Position numbers and translations under genes: made by a program | The notes under the pieces: generated by a model | The model's input: the letters and a program-made list of their open reading frames with translations, nothing else | The model's database searches: none | Told to the model about the DNA's origin: nothing | Source: Fibrobacter sp. UBA4309 | Lineage (GTDB): Bacteria > Fibrobacterota > Fibrobacteria > Fibrobacterales > Fibrobacteraceae | Direction: 5' to 3' | Assembly (NCBI RefSeq): GCF_002395745.1 | Contig: NZ_DGUN01000007.1 | Coordinates: 1-9,149 of the forward strand | DNA length: 9,149 nucleotides | In this document: piece after piece, positions 7,177 through 9,149 of the stretch | Layout of the letters: each line of letters starts with the position of its first letter | Position numbering within the stretch: position 1 is the stretch's first letter

Positions 7177-7194
7177 TCTCTTGCGAACGAGAGA
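7177..7194. repeat. Imperfect dyad in the divergent intergenic region
   Basis: TCTCTTGCGAACGAGAGA forms a 7-bp stem (one G-T pair) around CGAA and is followed by seven Ts at 7196-7202 on the plus strand. It could be an operator over the -35 of the metallo-hydrolase promoter, or a small terminator-like hairpin that insulates the divergent units. The sequence does not decide between these. Confidence 0.45.
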
Positions 7195-7210
7195 CTTTTT
7201 TTCTTATTAT
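7181..7210 (+). promoter_or_regulatory. Candidate sigma-70-like promoter for the metallo-hydrolase lipoprotein
   Basis: TTGCGA (7181-7186) and TATTAT (7205-7210) are separated by 18 bases; they match the consensus at 4 and 5 of 6 positions. The expected start near 7217 would leave a leader of about 14 bases containing the ribosome site. The -35 lies inside the dyad at 7177-7194, which could make the promoter controllable. Confidence 0.42.
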
Positions 7211-7219
7211 TACAGTGTC

Positions 7220-7225
7220 AAGGAG
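7220..7225 (+). promoter_or_regulatory. Ribosome binding site of the metallo-hydrolase gene
   Basis: AAGGAG lies five bases before the ATG at 7231. It fixes that start, which also opens the lipoprotein signal peptide. Confidence 0.8.
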
Positions 7226-7230
7226 TCGCC

Positions 7231-8109
7231 ATGAACAAAATTTTCGCTATCCTCGGAACCATCTCGCTTTCGATGCTTGTCGCCGCCTGCAGCGACACCA
7301 AGACCGCCAAGGAAACCGCCACCGCAGAAACTGCGGGCGATGAAACCGCCGCACAGGTCGCAGGCACCAAGACGATTACGCTTTCAAACGGTGCGACGGT
7401 CACCTGGATTCAGGACAACGACGGCGAAAAGTTGAACCCGCGGAGCCTCTTCAGCGACGCGAGCGACTCGCTCTACAACAGTCTGAACATGCCCGACGGC
7501 ATCCCGGCCAGCGTGAGCACGTTCCTCGTGAAGGTGGACGGCAAGTACATCTTGTTCGATGCAGGCCTCGGGGCATTCGGCGGGCAGCTCATGAGCCGCC
7601 TTGCCGCGCTCGACGTGAACCCCGACAGCATCGGGCTTGTCTATCTCACGCATTTCCATGTGGACCACATCTCGGGCCTTGTGGCAAAGGATGATGCCGG
7701 CAACGACACGAAGGTTTTCAAGAACGCCGCCGTCTATGCGGGCAAGGTGGAATACGACGCCTGGATGAACGACATCCCGAAAAACGACTTGCAGAAGAAC
7801 ATCATGGCGCTCTACAAGGACAGCCTTCATTTATTTGCATTCGGTGACACGCTCCCCCACGGAGTGTTCGCGATGGACGCCGTCGGACATACGCCTGGCC
7901 ACACCGCATTCCAGTTTGCAAACCTGCTTATCGTCGGTGATTTGATGCACGGTTACGCCCTGCAGAAGGACCACCCCGAAATCAATTCCAACTACGACAT
8001 GGACAAGCCGAAATCCGCCGAGAGCCGTAAGCGCATTATGCAATACGCCCGCGACAACAAGCTCCTGATGGCGGGCATGCACCTGCCCCCTCCAGGATTC
8101 GCGGAATAA
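7231..8109 (+). CDS. Lipoprotein metallo-beta-lactamase-fold hydrolase (lactonase-like)
   Basis: 292 aa. The signal peptide MNKIFAILGT plus core ends at lipobox LVAAC (Cys20), followed by a Lys/Thr/Glu/Ala-rich tether to about residue 45. The catalytic domain carries the full dinuclear metal set of the fold: HFHVDH (141-146), His220 in GHTPGH, Asp237 in VGDLMH and His284 in GMHLP. Spacing and the GHTPGH motif resemble the AHL-lactonase/AttM-like branch more than true beta-lactamases, but many enzymes of unknown substrate share it. The substrate is therefore open; a periplasmic or envelope-anchored ester, lactone or phosphoester hydrolase is inferred. The protein stops eight residues after His284, at PPPGFAE, where relatives of this branch often continue further. 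It has its own SD, a plausible promoter and a strong terminator, so it is probably monocistronic. It is convergent with ileS. Confidence 0.9.
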   Translation: MNKIFAILGTISLSMLVAACSDTKTAKETATAETAGDETAAQVAGTKTITLSNGATVTWIQDNDGEKLNPRSLFSDASDSLYNSLNMPDGIPASVSTFLVKVDGKYILFDAGLGAFGGQLMSRLAALDVNPDSIGLVYLTHFHVDHISGLVAKDDAGNDTKVFKNAAVYAGKVEYDAWMNDIPKNDLQKNIMALYKDSLHLFAFGDTLPHGVFAMDAVGHTPGHTAFQFANLLIVGDLMHGYALQKDHPEINSNYDMDKPKSAESRKRIMQYARDNKLLMAGMHLPPPGFAE

Positions 8110-8141
8110 AAAAGGCCGTAGCGAAGTGCTGCGGTCCTTTT
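8110..8141. terminator. Bidirectional terminator between convergent genes
   Basis: AAAAGGCCGTAGC pairs with GCTGCGGTCCTTTT around a GAAGT loop, with one bulged T and one wobble pair; stem G/C content is high. T4 follows on the plus strand and T6 on the minus strand. It starts immediately after the metallo-hydrolase stop and can also end minus-strand ileS transcription. Confidence 0.85.
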
Positions 8142-8142
8142 C

Positions 8143-8176
8143 GTTGCGAGATGGCGGGTCGCTGCCCGCCATGACG
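8143..8176. repeat. Perfect 8-bp palindrome, probable dispersed extragenic repeat
   Basis: ATGGCGGG (8151-8158) and CCCGCCAT (8165-8172) form a perfect GC-rich stem around TCGCTG, flanked by TTGCGAG on the left and GACG on the right. There is no T tract on either side, so it is not a standard terminator. The flanks CGTCA and CTCGCAA on the minus strand resemble dispersed palindromes found between genes in many bacteria; membership in such a family is inferred from appearance only. It lies 13 bases after the ileS stop. Confidence 0.55.
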
Positions 8177-8185
8177 TTGTAATGT

Positions 8186-9149
8186 TTAAGCCTTTACCGT
8201 CGTGAAGCTGAATGCTTCGCCGTCGGCGTCGTTAGCTTCCAAGCCATCGGCAGCGGCAGCCCACTTGATGGCGACAGCCTGAGTCTCTCCGGCGATGTAA
8301 GCCTCGTTCTCCGCGACTGCTTGCTTGAATACGTCGCTTGCAGAGAACAGCGTCACTTCGATCTTGTCGGTGATGGCGTAGTTCTGGTCCTTACGGCGGT
8401 TCTGGATGCGGTTCACGAGTTCGCGGGCCACGCAAGCGCGGCGGAGTTCGTCCGTAATCTTCAAGTCCAGAGCCACGGTGAAGTGCTGGTTGGCTTCCAC
8501 GGCCATGCCATCGGCCACGATGCGGTTGAGCATCAAGCAGTCAGCACCGACTTCACCGAAGTCAAACTTGATGGTTTCGCCATTCTGCAGAGCCTTGATT
8601 TCGTCGACAGACAACGAATTCAGCTTAGCAGAAATCACCTTCATGTTCTTCGCGTAATCCGGGCCCTTCGCCTTGATGGCAAGGAAGTTCGGCTTGGCGG
8701 AGAGCTTCACGAGTTTCGTCTCATCTTCCAAGAACTTCATTTCACGAACGTTGAGTTCTTCAAGAATCAAGTCCTTCATGGTCTCGGCGACGTTCTTTTC
8801 TTCGGTGCCGTGAGCAACCACCGTCATGCTGGCAATCGGCATACGGTTCTTTACGTTGTTCGTAGCGCGAATCACGCGGCCCATTTCAACCATGCCACGC
8901 ACCATGGCGATGCGTTCCACGAGCTTTTCGTCCATGAGGGACTTGTCGGCGCTCGGGAATTCGCAGAGGTGCACGCTCACCGGAGCATTGGCATCCACTT
9001 CGCGAACGAGAATCTGGTAGATTTCTTCGGCGAGGAGCGGGAGGAACGGGGCGAGAATCTTGGAGAAGTCCACGAGCACCTTGTACATGGTGGCGTAGGC
9101 GGCGTTCTTGTCGCCATCGTTTTCGGACTTCCAGAAACGGCGGCGGCTG
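8186..9149 (-). CDS. ileS: Isoleucyl-tRNA synthetase, C-terminal part (N-terminus outside window)
   Basis: About 320 C-terminal residues are visible; the frame continues beyond the right edge, so the Met at 9088 is internal. The visible part begins SRRRFWKSENDGDKNAAYAT and continues KILAPFLPLLAEEIYQIL, the anticodon-binding helical domain that follows the Rossmann core. It then shows GRVIRATNNVKNRMPI, AKPNFLAIKAKG and VARELVNRIQNRRKDQNY, hallmark segments of the long C-terminal extension of type-2 (eukaryote/archaea-like) IleRS. The CxxC zinc ribbon that ends type-1 bacterial IleRS is absent: only isolated cysteines occur. The enzyme charges tRNA-Ile with isoleucine and edits valine in the cytoplasm. 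The catalytic HIGH and KMSKS motifs are outside the window. The stop is followed by the palindrome and the shared terminator. Confidence 0.93.
   Translation of the reverse strand, partial: SRRRFWKSENDGDKNAAYATMYKVLVDFSKILAPFLPLLAEEIYQILVREVDANAPVSVHLCEFPSADKSLMDEKLVERIAMVRGMVEMGRVIRATNNVKNRMPIASMTVVAHGTEEKNVAETMKDLILEELNVREMKFLEDETKLVKLSAKPNFLAIKAKGPDYAKNMKVISAKLNSLSVDEIKALQNGETIKFDFGEVGADCLMLNRIVADGMAVEANQHFTVALDLKITDELRRACVARELVNRIQNRRKDQNYAITDKIEVTLFSASDVFKQAVAENEAYIAGETQAVAIKWAAAADGLEANDADGEAFSFTTVKA

Noticed and set aside
7216..7221. Perfect TTGACA on the minus strand as -35 of the alpha/beta hydrolase
   Set aside because: No TATAAT-like hexamer lies 15-19 bases downstream; that stretch is a run of A. 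It also overlaps the ribosome site of the divergent gene.
6330..7343. 337-codon open frame on the plus strand
   Set aside because: It is antisense to the alpha/beta hydrolase, whose triad and fold motifs are intact, and runs on into the metallo-hydrolase in another frame. It is a shadow.
7831..8172. 113-codon open frame on the minus strand starting in the palindrome
   Set aside because: It is antisense to the metallo-hydrolase, crosses the terminator and begins inside the repeat; the peptide is typical of spurious calls from extragenic repeats.

Overview
The window reads as chromosomal DNA of a Fibrobacter-like bacterium. The main evidence is two large paralogous lipoproteins ending in the FISUMP domain (Fibrobacter succinogenes major paralogous domain, TIGR02145 / Fib_succ_major). 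FISUMP domains also occur in Bacteroidetes and related phyla, so the genus is inferred rather than proven. Gene density is high and no gene-free gap exceeds about 100 bases. I see no tRNA, rRNA, CRISPR array, transposase, integrase or phage gene.

Layout from left to right. (1) 1-410, minus: the N-terminal half of an NfnA/SudB-type FAD/NAD(P)-binding ferredoxin reductase subunit, cut by the window edge. (2) 411-502: a strong hairpin terminator for the FISUMP genes, with a weak candidate promoter for the reductase overlapping it. (3) 503-3445 and 3471-6254, minus: two tandem FISUMP lipoproteins (980 and 927 aa), 25 bases apart. Each has a lipobox signal peptide, one Cys/Trp repeat unit, a Ser-rich linker, a beta-sandwich-like module, a helical module, an array of 8 or 9 further Cys/Trp repeat units of about 37-45 aa, and the C-terminal FISUMP domain. 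(4) 6348-7157, minus: an alpha/beta hydrolase with an intact catalytic triad, 93 bases upstream of the FISUMP pair and with no convincing terminator between them. (5) 7158-7230: a compact divergent control region. (6) 7231-8109, plus: a lipoprotein metallo-beta-lactamase-fold hydrolase. (7) 8110-8185: a bidirectional terminator and a perfect 8-bp palindrome that looks like a dispersed extragenic repeat. (8) 8186-9149, minus: the C-terminal part of isoleucyl-tRNA synthetase, apparently the long type-2 form without a zinc ribbon.

The hydrolase and the two FISUMP genes could form one minus-strand transcription unit ending at the terminator at 428-459. The reductase and ileS are housekeeping functions on either side. 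The most unusual part is the FISUMP pair. The shared N-terminal segment aligns without gaps over about 1.2 kb at a fixed offset of 2815 bases and contains a 120-base block of perfect identity, whereas the C-terminal halves have diverged, differ in repeat number and are much more AT-rich. This suggests a family of exported adhesin- or scaffold-like proteins that diversifies by repeat turnover and segmental gene conversion. Function is not established by the sequence.
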